Origin: a candidate division WWE3 bacterium
GTDB lineage: Bacteria > Patescibacteriota > WWE3 > UBA101185 > UBA10185
DNA: 44,112 nt
Assembly (NCBI GenBank): GCA_945897985.1
Contig: CAMDGN010000003.1
Span: 1-44,112, forward strand
Direction: 5' to 3'
Shown here: one piece after another, positions 11,782 to 20,902 of the stretch
Position numbering within the stretch: the stretch's first letter is position 1
Layout: every line of letters starts with the position of its first letter
Notes under the pieces: model-generated
What the model saw: the letters and a program-made list of their open reading frames with translations, nothing else
Database searches by the model: none
What the model was told of the DNA's origin: nothing
Position numbers and translations under genes: made by a program

Positions 11782-12960
11782 ATGGCAGAGTTTATTAGAA
11801 CAAAACCACACGTAAACATCGGTACTATTGGTCACGTTGACCACGGTAAAACAACATTAACTGCGGCTATTACTACAGTATTGGCTAAAAAAGGCCAAGC
11901 TGAAGCTAGAGCTTACGCACAAATTGATAATTCCCCAGAGGAAAAAGCTAGAGGAATTACTATCTCTATTACTCACGTTGAGTATGAGACAGAAAAGAGA
12001 CACTACGCGCACGTAGATTGTCCAGGACACAAAGACTATATTAAAAACATGATTACTGGTGCTGCACAGATGGATGGAGCAATCCTTGTTGTTGCTGCAA
12101 CTGACGGAGCAATGCCTCAAACAAGAGAGCACTTACTACTTGCTAAACAGGTTAACGTTCCTCAAATTGTTGTATTCTTAAACAAATGCGACATGGTATC
12201 CGACCCTGAACTTCTTGAACTTGTTGAGTTAGAGATCAGAGAATTACTATCAAAATACGGATTCGATGGAGATAACACACCTATAGTAAGAGGCTCAGCT
12301 CTTAAAGCTCTTGAAGGAGATTCTAAATACGAAGACGCTATTATTGAATTAATGAGCGCAGTTGATAGCTTCATTCCAGATCCAATAAGAGATTTAGATA
12401 AAGCTTTCTTAATGCCAGTTGAAGACGTGTTCTCAATTGCAGGAAGAGGTACTGTAGTTACTGGAAGAATCGAAAGAGGAAAAGTAGCTGTTGGTGAAGA
12501 AATCGAAATTGTTGGAATTAAGGATACTGTTAAAACAGTTGTTACCGGAGTTGAAATGTTTAAAAAACAATTAAAAGAAGGTATGGCTGGAGATAACGTA
12601 GGTCTTCTATTAAGAGGAACTAAGAGAGAAGATATCGAAAGAGGTCAAGTTTTGTGTAAACCAGCATCAATTAAACCAGCAACTCAATTTGAGGCTGAAG
12701 TTTATATTCTTTCCAAAGATGAAGGCGGAAGACACAAACAGTTCTTTTCAGGTTATAAACCACAGTTCTATCTAAGAACTACAGATGTAACTGGAGAAAT
12801 CACTTTACCAACTGGTATTGAAATGGTAATGCCAGGAGATAACGTAAAATTCATCGTTAAATTACTTTCCCCAGTAGCTATTGAAGACGGACTAAGGTTC
12901 GCGATCAGAGAAGGTGGGCAAACAGTAGGAGCTGGAGTTGTAACTAAAGTTATAGCTTAA
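11782..12960 (+). CDS. tuf: Elongation factor Tu
   Basis: [49 protein letters not shown]; 392 aa. Confidence 0.99.
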   Translation: MAEFIRTKPHVNIGTIGHVDHGKTTLTAAITTVLAKKGQAEARAYAQIDNSPEEKARGITISITHVEYETEKRHYAHVDCPGHKDYIKNMITGAAQMDGAILVVAATDGAMPQTREHLLLAKQVNVPQIVVFLNKCDMVSDPELLELVELEIRELLSKYGFDGDNTPIVRGSALKALEGDSKYEDAIIELMSAVDSFIPDPIRDLDKAFLMPVEDVFSIAGRGTVVTGRIERGKVAVGEEIEIVGIKDTVKTVVTGVEMFKKQLKEGMAGDNVGLLLRGTKREDIERGQVLCKPASIKPATQFEAEVYILSKDEGGRHKQFFSGYKPQFYLRTTDVTGEITLPTGIEMVMPGDNVKFIVKLLSPVAIEDGLRFAIREGGQTVGAGVVTKVIA

Positions 12961-12968
12961 CCCAAAAA

Positions 12969-12997
12969 GGGCGGATGCGGAGCTACCGCATCCGTCC
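12969..12997. other. GC-rich 12-bp stem hairpin between tuf and rpsJ
   Basis: GGGCGGATGCGG-AGCTA-CCGCATCCGTCC; the only strongly GC-rich hairpin noticed in this AT-rich window; A-tract on its left side (terminator-like only when read on the minus strand). Confidence 0.8.
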
Positions 12998-12999
12998 AC

Positions 13000-13323
13000 A
13001 TGAAAGAAAATATGAAAAAAGACTCAAGAATAAGAATAAAATTAAAATCATACGACAGCAGAATCATTGATCTGTCATGTGAGAAGATAATTGATACAGC
13101 TGTTAGAACAGGTGCTAAAGTAGTTGGGCCAGTTCCTCTACCTACTAAAATAGAAAGATTTACTGTTATTAGAGGTCCTTTTATCGACAAAAGATCAAGA
13201 GAACAGTTTGAATTGAGAACTCATAAGAGAGTTATTGATGTTTTAAATCCTACCCCGTCAACAATCGAAAATCTGTCACACTTAAGCTTGCCTGCAGGTG
13301 TCGGTATTTCAATTAAGATGTAA
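13000..13323 (+). CDS. rpsJ: 30S ribosomal protein S10
   Basis: [37 protein letters not shown]; start may be ATG 13000 or 13012. Confidence 0.96.
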   Translation: MKENMKKDSRIRIKLKSYDSRIIDLSCEKIIDTAVRTGAKVVGPVPLPTKIERFTVIRGPFIDKRSREQFELRTHKRVIDVLNPTPSTIENLSHLSLPAGVGISIKM

Positions 13324-13360
13324 TTCTTTAAAGAAATCCCTTCAAATTTCTATCATTTTT

Positions 13361-13386
13361 TGGTAGAATACTGACATTGATAAAAT
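13361..13386 (+). promoter_or_regulatory. Two tandem extended -10 elements (TGG-TAGAAT 13361-13369; TGA-TAAAAT 13378-13386) upstream of rplC
   Basis: Both match the TGn-TAnAAT pattern seen at other promoters in the window. Confidence 0.45.
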
Positions 13387-13409
13387 GATAACTTGTCAGA
13401 GAAATATAT

Positions 13410-13844
13410 ATGTTAAAAATAAATGCTTTAAAATTAAATATGACCCAGGTTTTCATGGAAGACGGAAAAGTTATCCCAGTGACCATATTAAAAGCAGAAT
13501 CTGAAATATCAGATATTTTACTAAATCAAACAGCTAAAATGACTTCAACATCAAAAGGTAAAGGTTTTACTGGTGTAATGAAGAGATGGAACTTCTCAGG
13601 TCAACAAGCTACTAGAGGTCAATCAGACCGACCTAGAGCAGCTGGTTCTATTGGTGCTCAAACTCCAGGAAGAGTTTTTGCAGGAAAGAAAATGGCTGGA
13701 AGACACGGTAATAAAAAGGTTACTTTAAAAAATATCGCTGTTTTACAAGTTGATTTGAATGCAAAGACTTTATATGTTTCAGGACCCGTTCCTGGAAGCA
13801 GAAACACTAAAGTTGAATTATATTTCGAGGGATTAGGTGAATAG
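13410..13844 (+). CDS. rplC: 50S ribosomal protein L3 (strongly shortened, 144 aa)
   Basis: TSKGKGFTGVMKRWNFSGQQATRGQS, AGSIGAQTPGRVFAGKKMAGRHGN; between rpsJ and rplD. Confidence 0.95.
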   Translation: MLKINALKLNMTQVFMEDGKVIPVTILKAESEISDILLNQTAKMTSTSKGKGFTGVMKRWNFSGQQATRGQSDRPRAAGSIGAQTPGRVFAGKKMAGRHGNKKVTLKNIAVLQVDLNAKTLYVSGPVPGSRNTKVELYFEGLGE

Positions 13845-13845
13845 T

Positions 13846-14484
13846 ATGTCAAATTTTAAATTAGATGTTTTAAATAATAAAGGCGACGTAGTTTCTAATA
13901 TTTCATTATCAGAAATTTTATTTGGAAAAGAAGCTAACTCTGACCTAGTTGCTCAATATATTAGAGTTTACTTAACAAACCAAAGAGTTGGAAACGCTTC
14001 TACTAAAACTAGAGGTGAAGTTTCTGGCTCAGGTAAAAAACCTTATAAACAAAAGGGTACTGGTAACGCTAGAAGAAGTTCTCTTAGAACACCTTTGGCT
14101 AGAGGTGGTGGTATTACTTTCGGTCCAAAACCAAGAAAATTTAGATTAGAGATGCCAAGGAAAATGAGGATTGGAGCTTTATTAAATGTTCTTTCCTCAA
14201 GACTTGCTTCCAATAATATGTTTATCTTAAATTCTTTTGGTACCTCCGATATTAAAACTAAACAAGTTTTGGAGATCCTTGAGTCTATCAAATTAGCAGG
14301 AACTAAAACTTTAATTATTACTAGCGAGAAAGATGATAATGTCTTAAAATCAGCTAGAAATATTGATAGAGTTTCTGTACGAATGGTTAAAAACTTAAAT
14401 GCTTACGATGTTATTTCACATAAGAATATTCTATTTTTAGAAGATTCTATTAAATCTTTAGAGGACAAATATGAGAATAAGTAA
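13846..14484 (+). CDS. rplD: 50S ribosomal protein L4
   Basis: QRVGNASTKTRGEVSGSGKKPYKQKGTGNARRSSLRTPLARGGG; ATG at 13846 preferred over GTG 13837. Confidence 0.97.
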   Translation: MSNFKLDVLNNKGDVVSNISLSEILFGKEANSDLVAQYIRVYLTNQRVGNASTKTRGEVSGSGKKPYKQKGTGNARRSSLRTPLARGGGITFGPKPRKFRLEMPRKMRIGALLNVLSSRLASNNMFILNSFGTSDIKTKQVLEILESIKLAGTKTLIITSEKDDNVLKSARNIDRVSVRMVKNLNAYDVISHKNILFLEDSIKSLEDKYENK

Positions 14485-14776
14485 TGATATAAAAAAATTA
14501 ATAGTTACTGAGAAATCAACCGCTCTTAAAGATAGAAACATCTATGTTTTTAAAGTTGACGAATCTCTAAGTAAGTTCGGTATTGCTGAGAATATTGCTA
14601 AGTTGTTTAATGTTGATGTTGTCGATGTTAGAACAGTTATAATGCCAAGCAAGAGAAAAGTTATCTATTCAAAATCTACCAGAAAACAAACAAAGATCAG
14701 AACCGGAAGATTTAAAAAAGCTTACGTTGAGATTAAAGATGGTCAAGTAATAGACCTAAATAAGGAGAATAAATAA
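14471..14776 (+). CDS. rplW: 50S ribosomal protein L23
   Basis: VTEKSTALKDRNIYVFKVDESLSKFGIAENIAKLFNVDVVDVRTV; position. Confidence 0.96.
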   Translation: MRISNDIKKLIVTEKSTALKDRNIYVFKVDESLSKFGIAENIAKLFNVDVVDVRTVIMPSKRKVIYSKSTRKQTKIRTGRFKKAYVEIKDGQVIDLNKENK

Positions 14777-15600
14777 TGCTTAAGTCATATAAACCTAGAA
14801 CTCCTGGAACAAGAAATAAGAGATCTTTAGTAGCAACTAAAGTTACTAGATCAAAACCTGAAAAATCACTAATTGTTCCTCTTAAAGGCCCAGCTGGTAG
14901 ATCCAATGGAAGAATATCTGTAAGACATAAATCTAGAGGTGCTAAGAAATTCTATAGAATTATTGATTTCAAAAGAGATAAATTAAACATCCCAGCTAAA
15001 GTTGCTGCAATTGAATATGATCCAAACAGAGGACCACTAATTGCTTTACTTCACTATGCCGATGGTGAGAAGAGATACATCTTAGCTCCAGAAGGCTTAC
15101 AAGTTGGTGCTATGATTTTATCAGGCGATCATATAGAATTTACACCTGGAAACACTACTAAATTAGCTAGAATTCCCGCTGGAACTGTTATTCACTGCAT
15201 TGAATTAAATCCTGGACAAGGTGCTTCGATGGTAAGAGGTGCAGGTAACTTCGGTACCTTACTAGCTAAAGAAGGAAACTTCGCTCAAATCAAGCTACCT
15301 TCTGGTGAGTTCAAAAAAGTCTCACTTGAGTGTTTTGCTACAATCGGTGTATTGAGTAATCAAGATGTTAGAAACATCAGACTAGGTAAAGCTGGTACTA
15401 ACAGACACAAAGGTGTTAGACCTTCTGTTAGAGGTGTTGCTATGGCTAACCCATCAGATCACCCACATGCTGGATCTTATAAAGATAACGGTATTGGTAT
15501 GCCTTCACCTAAATCACCGTGGGGTTGGAAAACAAGAGGTGTTAAGACTAGAAGCAGAAGACATACAAATAAGTTTATTGTGAAAGATAGGAGAAAATAA
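14776..15600 (+). CDS. rplB: 50S ribosomal protein L2
   Basis: [58 protein letters not shown]. Confidence 0.98.
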   Translation: MLKSYKPRTPGTRNKRSLVATKVTRSKPEKSLIVPLKGPAGRSNGRISVRHKSRGAKKFYRIIDFKRDKLNIPAKVAAIEYDPNRGPLIALLHYADGEKRYILAPEGLQVGAMILSGDHIEFTPGNTTKLARIPAGTVIHCIELNPGQGASMVRGAGNFGTLLAKEGNFAQIKLPSGEFKKVSLECFATIGVLSNQDVRNIRLGKAGTNRHKGVRPSVRGVAMANPSDHPHAGSYKDNGIGMPSPKSPWGWKTRGVKTRSRRHTNKFIVKDRRK

Positions 15601-15601
15601 A

Positions 15602-15868
15602 ATGTCTAGATCACTTAAAAAAGGACCTTATATTGATGAAAAATTAATGAAAAAAGTAGCTACCATCCGACAATTAGGTAGTAAATTAACTTTTAAAACA
15701 TGGTCAAGAAGATCTACTATCACTCCTGAAATGATCGGATTCACAATAGAAGTTCACAACGGAAAGATTTTCCACCCTGTATTTGTTACAGAAGCCATGG
15801 TAGGGCATAAGTTGGGAGAGTTTTCTTTAACCAGAAAATTCGTTAAACACTCAACTAAGAAGGATTAA
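15602..15868 (+). CDS. rpsS: 30S ribosomal protein S19
   Basis: [41 protein letters not shown]. Confidence 0.97.
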   Translation: MSRSLKKGPYIDEKLMKKVATIRQLGSKLTFKTWSRRSTITPEMIGFTIEVHNGKIFHPVFVTEAMVGHKLGEFSLTRKFVKHSTKKD

Positions 15869-15871
15869 TAT

Positions 15872-16225
15872 ATGAATGAACCAAAATCACAAGTATACGC
15901 TAAATTATCAAGTAGCCATACTTCTGCAAAAAAAGTCAGAATTATTATGGAATTGATTAGAAATAAAGATGCTGTATTAGCTGAAAGAATCTTAGCCTTC
16001 CATCCTTCAAAAGGTGCTAGAATCTTAGCTAAGGTTTTAAAATCAGTTATTAGTAACGCATCAACTAATCTTAATCTTTCTAAAGAAAATTTAGTTGTTA
16101 CCGAAGTATTCGCTAACGAAGCTCCTACTCTTAAAAGAGGTCGACCTGCTTCAAGAGGTAAATACTCTCCAATATTAAAAAGAAGAAGCCACGTTATTAT
16201 TGGCTTATCAGGAAGGAACAAGTAA
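15872..16225 (+). CDS. rplV: 50S ribosomal protein L22
   Basis: SAKKVRIIMELIRNKDAVLAERILAF; AFANEAPTLKRGRPASRGKYSPILKRRSHVIIGL-type loop. Confidence 0.95.
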   Translation: MNEPKSQVYAKLSSSHTSAKKVRIIMELIRNKDAVLAERILAFHPSKGARILAKVLKSVISNASTNLNLSKENLVVTEVFANEAPTLKRGRPASRGKYSPILKRRSHVIIGLSGRNK

Positions 16226-16857
16226 TGGGACAAAAGATTAATCCTATAGGTTTTAGAATCGGAATTTCAAAAGACTGGACTTCAAAATGGTTTGCCGAAA
16301 AAGATGAGTATTCAAAAAATACTATTGAAGATTATAGAATTAGAAGATTCCTTGAGAAGAAATTCGAGCCAGCAGGATTAAAAGATATCTTGATTGAGAG
16401 ATCCGGAAACATATTAAGTGTGACCATTAGAGTTTCAAACCCTGGTATTGTTATCGGTAAAGGTGGAGCCGGTGTTGAATCAGCTGAAAAAGAAATCAAG
16501 AAAATTACAAAATCAGTTGTAAGAATTACTGCTGAAGAAGTTAAAATTCCTGAAATTCACGCAAGCATCGTTGCTAACAATATTTATAGACAATTAAAGA
16601 AGAGAATTAAAGCGAACAGAGCTGCTCAACAAGCTGTAAAAGCTGCAATGGATAAAGGTGCTAAAGGAATAAGAATTAAAGTCTCTGGTTTATTAGGGGG
16701 TGGTTCTACTATCGCTAGAACTGAGACTTTCAGAGAAGGCTCTATCCCAGCTCAAAAATTAAGAGCTGATATTGATTACGCACAGTTGCACGCACATATG
16801 ATGTATGGTGCAATTGGAATTAAAGTATGGATTTATAAAGGTGACTTGGAGTTATAA
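16225..16857 (+). CDS. rpsC: 30S ribosomal protein S3
   Basis: MGQKINPIGFRIGISKDWTSKWFAEKDEY; KH motif NPGIVIGKGGAGVE. Confidence 0.98.
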   Translation: MGQKINPIGFRIGISKDWTSKWFAEKDEYSKNTIEDYRIRRFLEKKFEPAGLKDILIERSGNILSVTIRVSNPGIVIGKGGAGVESAEKEIKKITKSVVRITAEEVKIPEIHASIVANNIYRQLKKRIKANRAAQQAVKAAMDKGAKGIRIKVSGLLGGGSTIARTETFREGSIPAQKLRADIDYAQLHAHMMYGAIGIKVWIYKGDLEL

Positions 16858-16863
16858 ACAATT

Positions 16864-17274
16864 ATGTTGATGCCAAAGAAAGTAAAATTTAGAAAACACC
16901 AAAGAGGTAACAATAAAGGACTAGCTGTAAGAGGTTCTTCTATATCATTTGGTGAATTTGCTTTAAAATCTGTTACTAGAGGTCTTATTACTTCAAGACA
17001 GATTGAATCAGCTAGAAAAGCCATCTCAAATAAAACTAAAAGAGGTGGTAAGGTTTGGGTTAGAATTTTCCCAGATAAGCCTATTCACAAAAAACCTGCT
17101 GAAACAAGAATGGGATCAGGTAAATCTCCTGTTGATCATTTTGCAGCAGTTATTAAACCAGGTAAAGTATTATTTGAAATTGGTGGTGTTGATGAAGCAA
17201 CAGCTAGAGAGGCTTTCAAAAGAGCTGAAGCAAAATTACCACTTAAGACCAAATTTGTGAAAGATGGGTTATAA
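16864..17274 (+). CDS. rplP: 50S ribosomal protein L16
   Basis: [45 protein letters not shown]. Confidence 0.97.
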   Translation: MLMPKKVKFRKHQRGNNKGLAVRGSSISFGEFALKSVTRGLITSRQIESARKAISNKTKRGGKVWVRIFPDKPIHKKPAETRMGSGKSPVDHFAAVIKPGKVLFEIGGVDEATAREAFKRAEAKLPLKTKFVKDGL

Positions 17275-17275
17275 T

Positions 17276-17494
17276 ATGATGTCTCAAGAATTAAGGAAAA
17301 AAACAGTAGCTGAGTTAAAAGAGATGATTTCTGGTAAAAAGTCTGAAATCCTTGATTTATCAAAGGCTATTCTTAAAGGTACTGAGAAAAATGTTAAAAA
17401 AATAAATTTTTTAAGAAAAGAAGTTGCTAGAATCTCAACTATTCTTAATGAGAAGGTTTTGATTTCTACAATTGAGGAAGCTAAAAATGAGTAA
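17276..17494 (+). CDS. rpmC: 50S ribosomal protein L29
   Basis: SQELRKKTVAELKEMI...INFLRKEVARISTIL; position between L16 and S17. Confidence 0.9.
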   Translation: MMSQELRKKTVAELKEMISGKKSEILDLSKAILKGTEKNVKKINFLRKEVARISTILNEKVLISTIEEAKNE

Positions 17495-17729
17495 GAAAAT
17501 ATTTACTGGTGTTGTAACATCAAACAAAATGAATAAAACTGTGGTAGTTACTGTTGATACAGTTAAGTCACACTCTCTTTACGAAAAAAAAGTAAGGTTA
17601 ACTAAGAAATTCATGGCTCACAACGAATTAGAAGTTAGCGAGGGAGATATGGTTACTATTCAAGAATCTAAACCTTTCAGTAAGAATGTTAAATTTGAAG
17701 TTGTAAAGGTAGAGAAAGAGGCTAAATAA
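17487..17729 (+). CDS. rpsQ: 30S ribosomal protein S17
   Basis: KIFTGVVTSNKMNKTVVVTVDTVKSHSLYEKKVRLTKKFMAH; ATG at 17487. Confidence 0.96.
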   Translation: MSKKIFTGVVTSNKMNKTVVVTVDTVKSHSLYEKKVRLTKKFMAHNELEVSEGDMVTIQESKPFSKNVKFEVVKVEKEAK

Positions 17730-17730
17730 T

Positions 17731-18099
17731 ATGGTACAAGTCGGAACAGTTTTAAAAGTTGCAGATAATTCAGGTGCTAAAAAGCTTAAACTTATTGGTA
17801 TTCCTGGGGATTCAAGAAGAAGATTTGCATCTCTTGGTGATATTGTTACTGTAGCGGTTAGTGGAGCTGATTCCGCAGGTTCTGTAAAAGATCACTCAGT
17901 TGTTAAAGCTGTAATTGTTAGAGTTAGAAAAGAGATTAGAAGAAAAGATGGCTCTCATATAAGATTTGATGATAACGCGGCTGTTGTTATTTCTAAAGAT
18001 AAAACAATGGTTGGGTCTAGAGTTTTCGGCCCTGTTGCTAGAGAGCTAAGAGATTCAGGCTTTTTAAAAGTTGTTTCTTTGGCTAAGGAGGTTTGGTAA
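17731..18099 (+). CDS. rplN: 50S ribosomal protein L14
   Basis: MVQVGTVLKVADNSGAKKLKLIGIPG, VVKAVIVRVRKEIRRKDGSHIRFDDNAAVVI. Confidence 0.98.
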   Translation: MVQVGTVLKVADNSGAKKLKLIGIPGDSRRRFASLGDIVTVAVSGADSAGSVKDHSVVKAVIVRVRKEIRRKDGSHIRFDDNAAVVISKDKTMVGSRVFGPVARELRDSGFLKVVSLAKEVW

Positions 18100-18104
18100 A
18101 AAAT

Positions 18105-18416
18105 ATGAAATTAAGATTAAAAGATAAAGTAAAAGTAATATCAGGAAAAGATAAAGGTAAGACTGGTGAAATCATCAAAGTTCTTCTTCTTGAAAACAAG
18201 GTTATTGTCCAAGGAATAAACTTTGTTAAAAAACATGTTAAACCTGGTGTTGTAAACAAAGAAGGTGGAATTATAACTTTTGAAAAACCTGTCCATGTAT
18301 CAAACGTAATGTTTCTTGATGAAAAAGAAAATAAACCTTCAAGATTAGGTTACACTCTTGTTGATGGTAAGAAATTTAGAGTTATTAAAGAAACAGGAGA
18401 AGTTTTAAAGAAATAA
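18105..18416 (+). CDS. rplX: 50S ribosomal protein L24
   Basis: KVKVISGKDKGKTGEIIKVL (KOW), GINFVKKHVKPG; ATG at 18105 after AAGGAGG. Confidence 0.96.
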   Translation: MKLRLKDKVKVISGKDKGKTGEIIKVLLLENKVIVQGINFVKKHVKPGVVNKEGGIITFEKPVHVSNVMFLDEKENKPSRLGYTLVDGKKFRVIKETGEVLKK

Positions 18417-18425
18417 TTGGATTAT

Positions 18426-18965
18426 ATGAATAGATTAAAAGAATTATATTTTAATAATGTTAAGAGCGAATTACTTTCTGAGCTTGTGCTTAAGAATGTA
18501 ATGCAGCTTCCTTCTCTTGAGAAGATTGTAATCAACTCTGGTGTTGGTTCTTTTAGAGACAATAAAGATGCTTTGGATTCATTTTATAATGAAATCACCG
18601 CTATCTCCGGTCAAAAACCTACATTTAGAAAATCTAGAATTGCTGAAGCTGGGTTTAAAGTAAGAAAGAACGATATCGTTGGTATAACTGTAACTCTTAG
18701 AGGTGAAAGAATGTGGAACTTTTTAGAGAAGTTTATTTCTGTCTCTTTACCACGAGTTAGAGATTTCAAAGGTGTTAGCACTAAAGCTTTCGATAAATTG
18801 GGTAATTACTCAATTGGTATTAAGGAACAAGTAATCTTCCCTGAAGTTGACTCAAATAAAACTAAAGGAATTAGATCATTGCAACTTACTTTTGTGTTTA
18901 AAAATGGCTCACCTGTAAACAGTATGAATTTATTAAAGAAACTTGGATTGCCTTTTTCTAAGTAA
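18426..18965 (+). CDS. rplE: 50S ribosomal protein L5
   Basis: MNRLKELYFNNVKSELLSEL, KIVINSGVG, ISGQKPTFRKSRIAEAGFKVRK. Confidence 0.97.
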   Translation: MNRLKELYFNNVKSELLSELVLKNVMQLPSLEKIVINSGVGSFRDNKDALDSFYNEITAISGQKPTFRKSRIAEAGFKVRKNDIVGITVTLRGERMWNFLEKFISVSLPRVRDFKGVSTKAFDKLGNYSIGIKEQVIFPEVDSNKTKGIRSLQLTFVFKNGSPVNSMNLLKKLGLPFSK

Positions 18966-18970
18966 TATTG

Positions 18971-18979
18971 TGATAAAAT
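18971..18979 (+). promoter_or_regulatory. Extended -10 (TGA-TAAAAT) in the rplE-rpsN gap, 11 nt before ATG
   Basis: ATTGTGATAAAATAACCAAACATTATG. Confidence 0.4.
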
Positions 18980-18990
18980 AACCAAACATT

Positions 18991-19176
18991 ATGGCTAAGC
19001 AAGGAAAATTACAAAGACATAAAAGACCCCAGAAATTCTCTTCCAGAGATTACCATAGATGCAACATTTGCGGCAATCCAAGAGCTTATATGGGAAAATT
19101 TGGTATTTGTAGAATTTGTTTTAGAGAATTAGCTCACAAGGGAGAACTTCCTGGAGTAAAGAAAGCAAGCTGGTAA
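18991..19176 (+). CDS. rpsN: 30S ribosomal protein S14 type Z (zinc-binding)
   Basis: [38 protein letters not shown] with CxxC...CxxC. Confidence 0.97.
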   Translation: MAKQGKLQRHKRPQKFSSRDYHRCNICGNPRAYMGKFGICRICFRELAHKGELPGVKKASW

Positions 19177-19181
19177 ATTAT

Positions 19182-19577
19182 ATGGATACAATAGCTAACT
19201 TATTATCAAGTTTAAAGAACGCTTCTATGGTTTCAAAAGAATCAATTGAGGTTCCTTATTCAAAAATATCAGAAGAAATTTTGAAATTATGTAAAGTAAA
19301 TGGATTTATTAAAGCTGTTAAGCCTTTTAAACATAAAGATAGCGTTATTAAAGGTCTTTCTATCGAACTATCCTACCTTGAAAGCGGTAAAGCTAAAATT
19401 TCAGAGGCAAAAAGACTTTCAAGACCTGGAAGAAGGATTTATAGAGGATTTACAGAAATTAAAGATGAAAGAAAAGGATTTGGTTTAATCATTGTATCAA
19501 CTTCAAGGGGATTGATGCCTATCGCTGAAGCTAAAAAGAAGCACTTAGGCGGTGAGTTAATCTGCGAAATATATTAA
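19182..19577 (+). CDS. rpsH: 30S ribosomal protein S8
   Basis: MDTIANLLSSLKNAS, SRPGRRIYRGF, GLIIVSTSRGLMPIAEAKKKHLGGELICEIY. Confidence 0.97.
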   Translation: MDTIANLLSSLKNASMVSKESIEVPYSKISEEILKLCKVNGFIKAVKPFKHKDSVIKGLSIELSYLESGKAKISEAKRLSRPGRRIYRGFTEIKDERKGFGLIIVSTSRGLMPIAEAKKKHLGGELICEIY

Positions 19578-19578
19578 T

Positions 19579-20127
19579 ATGTCAAGAATTGGAAAAAAAC
19601 CTATAACAATACCTTCTGGAGTTACTGTTTCTTTCGACAACGAGTTTGTTAAAGTGACAGGACCGCTAGGATTTTTAGAAGCTAAACTAAGGCCTGAAAT
19701 TGGTCATTCTATTGAAGACAACATTTTAACTTTTGTTGTAGCAAAAGAGACTAAAGAATCTTCAGCTTTTTTTGGTTTAGTAAGATCATTAGTTAATAAT
19801 ATGGTTGAAGGTGTTACAAAAGGCTTTGAGAAGAAATTAGAACTTGAAGGTGTAGGTTACAGAGTTATTCCAGAAGGAGCTTCAGATTTGAAGTTTACTT
19901 TAGGTTTCTCACACCCTGTAATTATAAAAGCTCCTCAAGGTATAAAATTTGAAACTGAAGGAAATACCAAATTTACTATTAGAGGTATTGATAAGTGTTT
20001 AGTGGGACAGATTGCATCAGATATTAGAAAATTAAGAAAACCTGAGCCTTACAAAGGTAAAGGAATCAGATATGCTGGTGAAGTTGTTAGAAGAAAAGCA
20101 GGTAAATCTGCAGGTAAAGGTAAATAA
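19579..20127 (+). CDS. rplF: 50S ribosomal protein L6
   Basis: MSRIGKKPITIPSGV, LRKPEPYKGKGIRYAGEVVRRKAGKSAGKGK. Confidence 0.98.
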   Translation: MSRIGKKPITIPSGVTVSFDNEFVKVTGPLGFLEAKLRPEIGHSIEDNILTFVVAKETKESSAFFGLVRSLVNNMVEGVTKGFEKKLELEGVGYRVIPEGASDLKFTLGFSHPVIIKAPQGIKFETEGNTKFTIRGIDKCLVGQIASDIRKLRKPEPYKGKGIRYAGEVVRRKAGKSAGKGK

Positions 20128-20129
20128 TA

Positions 20130-20468
20130 ATGAAGTTATTAAACAATAATAAAAAAAGAATTAAACTTAAGATCAGAGGTAAAATTTCTGGTACTGAGTC
20201 TAAACCAAGATTAACAATTTTTAGATCTAACAAGTTTGTTTATGGTCAACTAATTAATGATTCTCTAGCTCAAACTTTGGGAAATATTATTAGTAAAGTT
20301 GAAGGCATGGCTAAAGTTAATGCCTCATTTGAAGCTGGAAAACAGATTGCTAAAATTGCTTTAGATAAGAATATCAAAGAAGTTGTATTCGACAGAAATG
20401 GTTACAAATATCACGGAAGAGTTAAGAGTTTTGCAGAAGGAGCAAGAGAAGGGGGCTTAAAGTTCTAA
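20130..20468 (+). CDS. rplR: 50S ribosomal protein L18
   Basis: RIKLKIRGKISGTESKPRLTIFRSNKFVYGQLI, FDRNGYKYHGRVKSFAEGAREGGLKF. Confidence 0.97.
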   Translation: MKLLNNNKKRIKLKIRGKISGTESKPRLTIFRSNKFVYGQLINDSLAQTLGNIISKVEGMAKVNASFEAGKQIAKIALDKNIKEVVFDRNGYKYHGRVKSFAEGAREGGLKF

Positions 20469-20469
20469 T

Positions 20470-20901
20470 ATGGATAAAAAAGATATTTTTGAAAAAGTTA
20501 TTCAAATGAAAAGAGTAGTTAAGAAAACTACTGGTGGAAACAAGCTTACTTTTACATCTTTAGTTGTTGTAGGTGATAAAAAAGGTAAAGTAGGTGTTGC
20601 TCTTGGAAAAGGTCAATCTGTTGCTCAAGCAACTCAGAAAGCTATCGCTTCTGCTAAAAGAAGCATGGTTGAGATTAAAATAGTTAATAACACTATTTCT
20701 CACAGAGTAGACGCTAAATATAAAGCATCCGTTCTTTTAATGAAACCAGCTCCTGAAGGTACTGGTGTTGTTGCAGGTGGGTCTGTAAGAGAGCTTATTC
20801 AACTTGCTGGAATCCCAAATATTTCAGTAAAGATGCTTGGATCTAGCAACAAAGTAACTAATATTTATTGTGCTTTAAAAGCATTTGCGGAATTAAATTA
20901 A
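20470..20901 (+). CDS. rpsE: 30S ribosomal protein S5
   Basis: RVVKKTTGGNKLTFTSLVVVGDKKGKVGVALGKGQSV, KPAPEGTGVVAGGSVRELIQLAGI. Confidence 0.98.
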   Translation: MDKKDIFEKVIQMKRVVKKTTGGNKLTFTSLVVVGDKKGKVGVALGKGQSVAQATQKAIASAKRSMVEIKIVNNTISHRVDAKYKASVLLMKPAPEGTGVVAGGSVRELIQLAGIPNISVKMLGSSNKVTNIYCALKAFAELN

Positions 20902-20902
20902 T

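Noticed and set aside
12969-12997. Ordinary + strand intrinsic terminator for tuf
   Set aside because: No U-tract follows the hairpin on the + strand; kept instead as an unexplained hairpin.
13837-13845. GTG at 13837 as rplD start
   Set aside because: The in-frame ATG at 13846 gives the expected L4 N-terminus.
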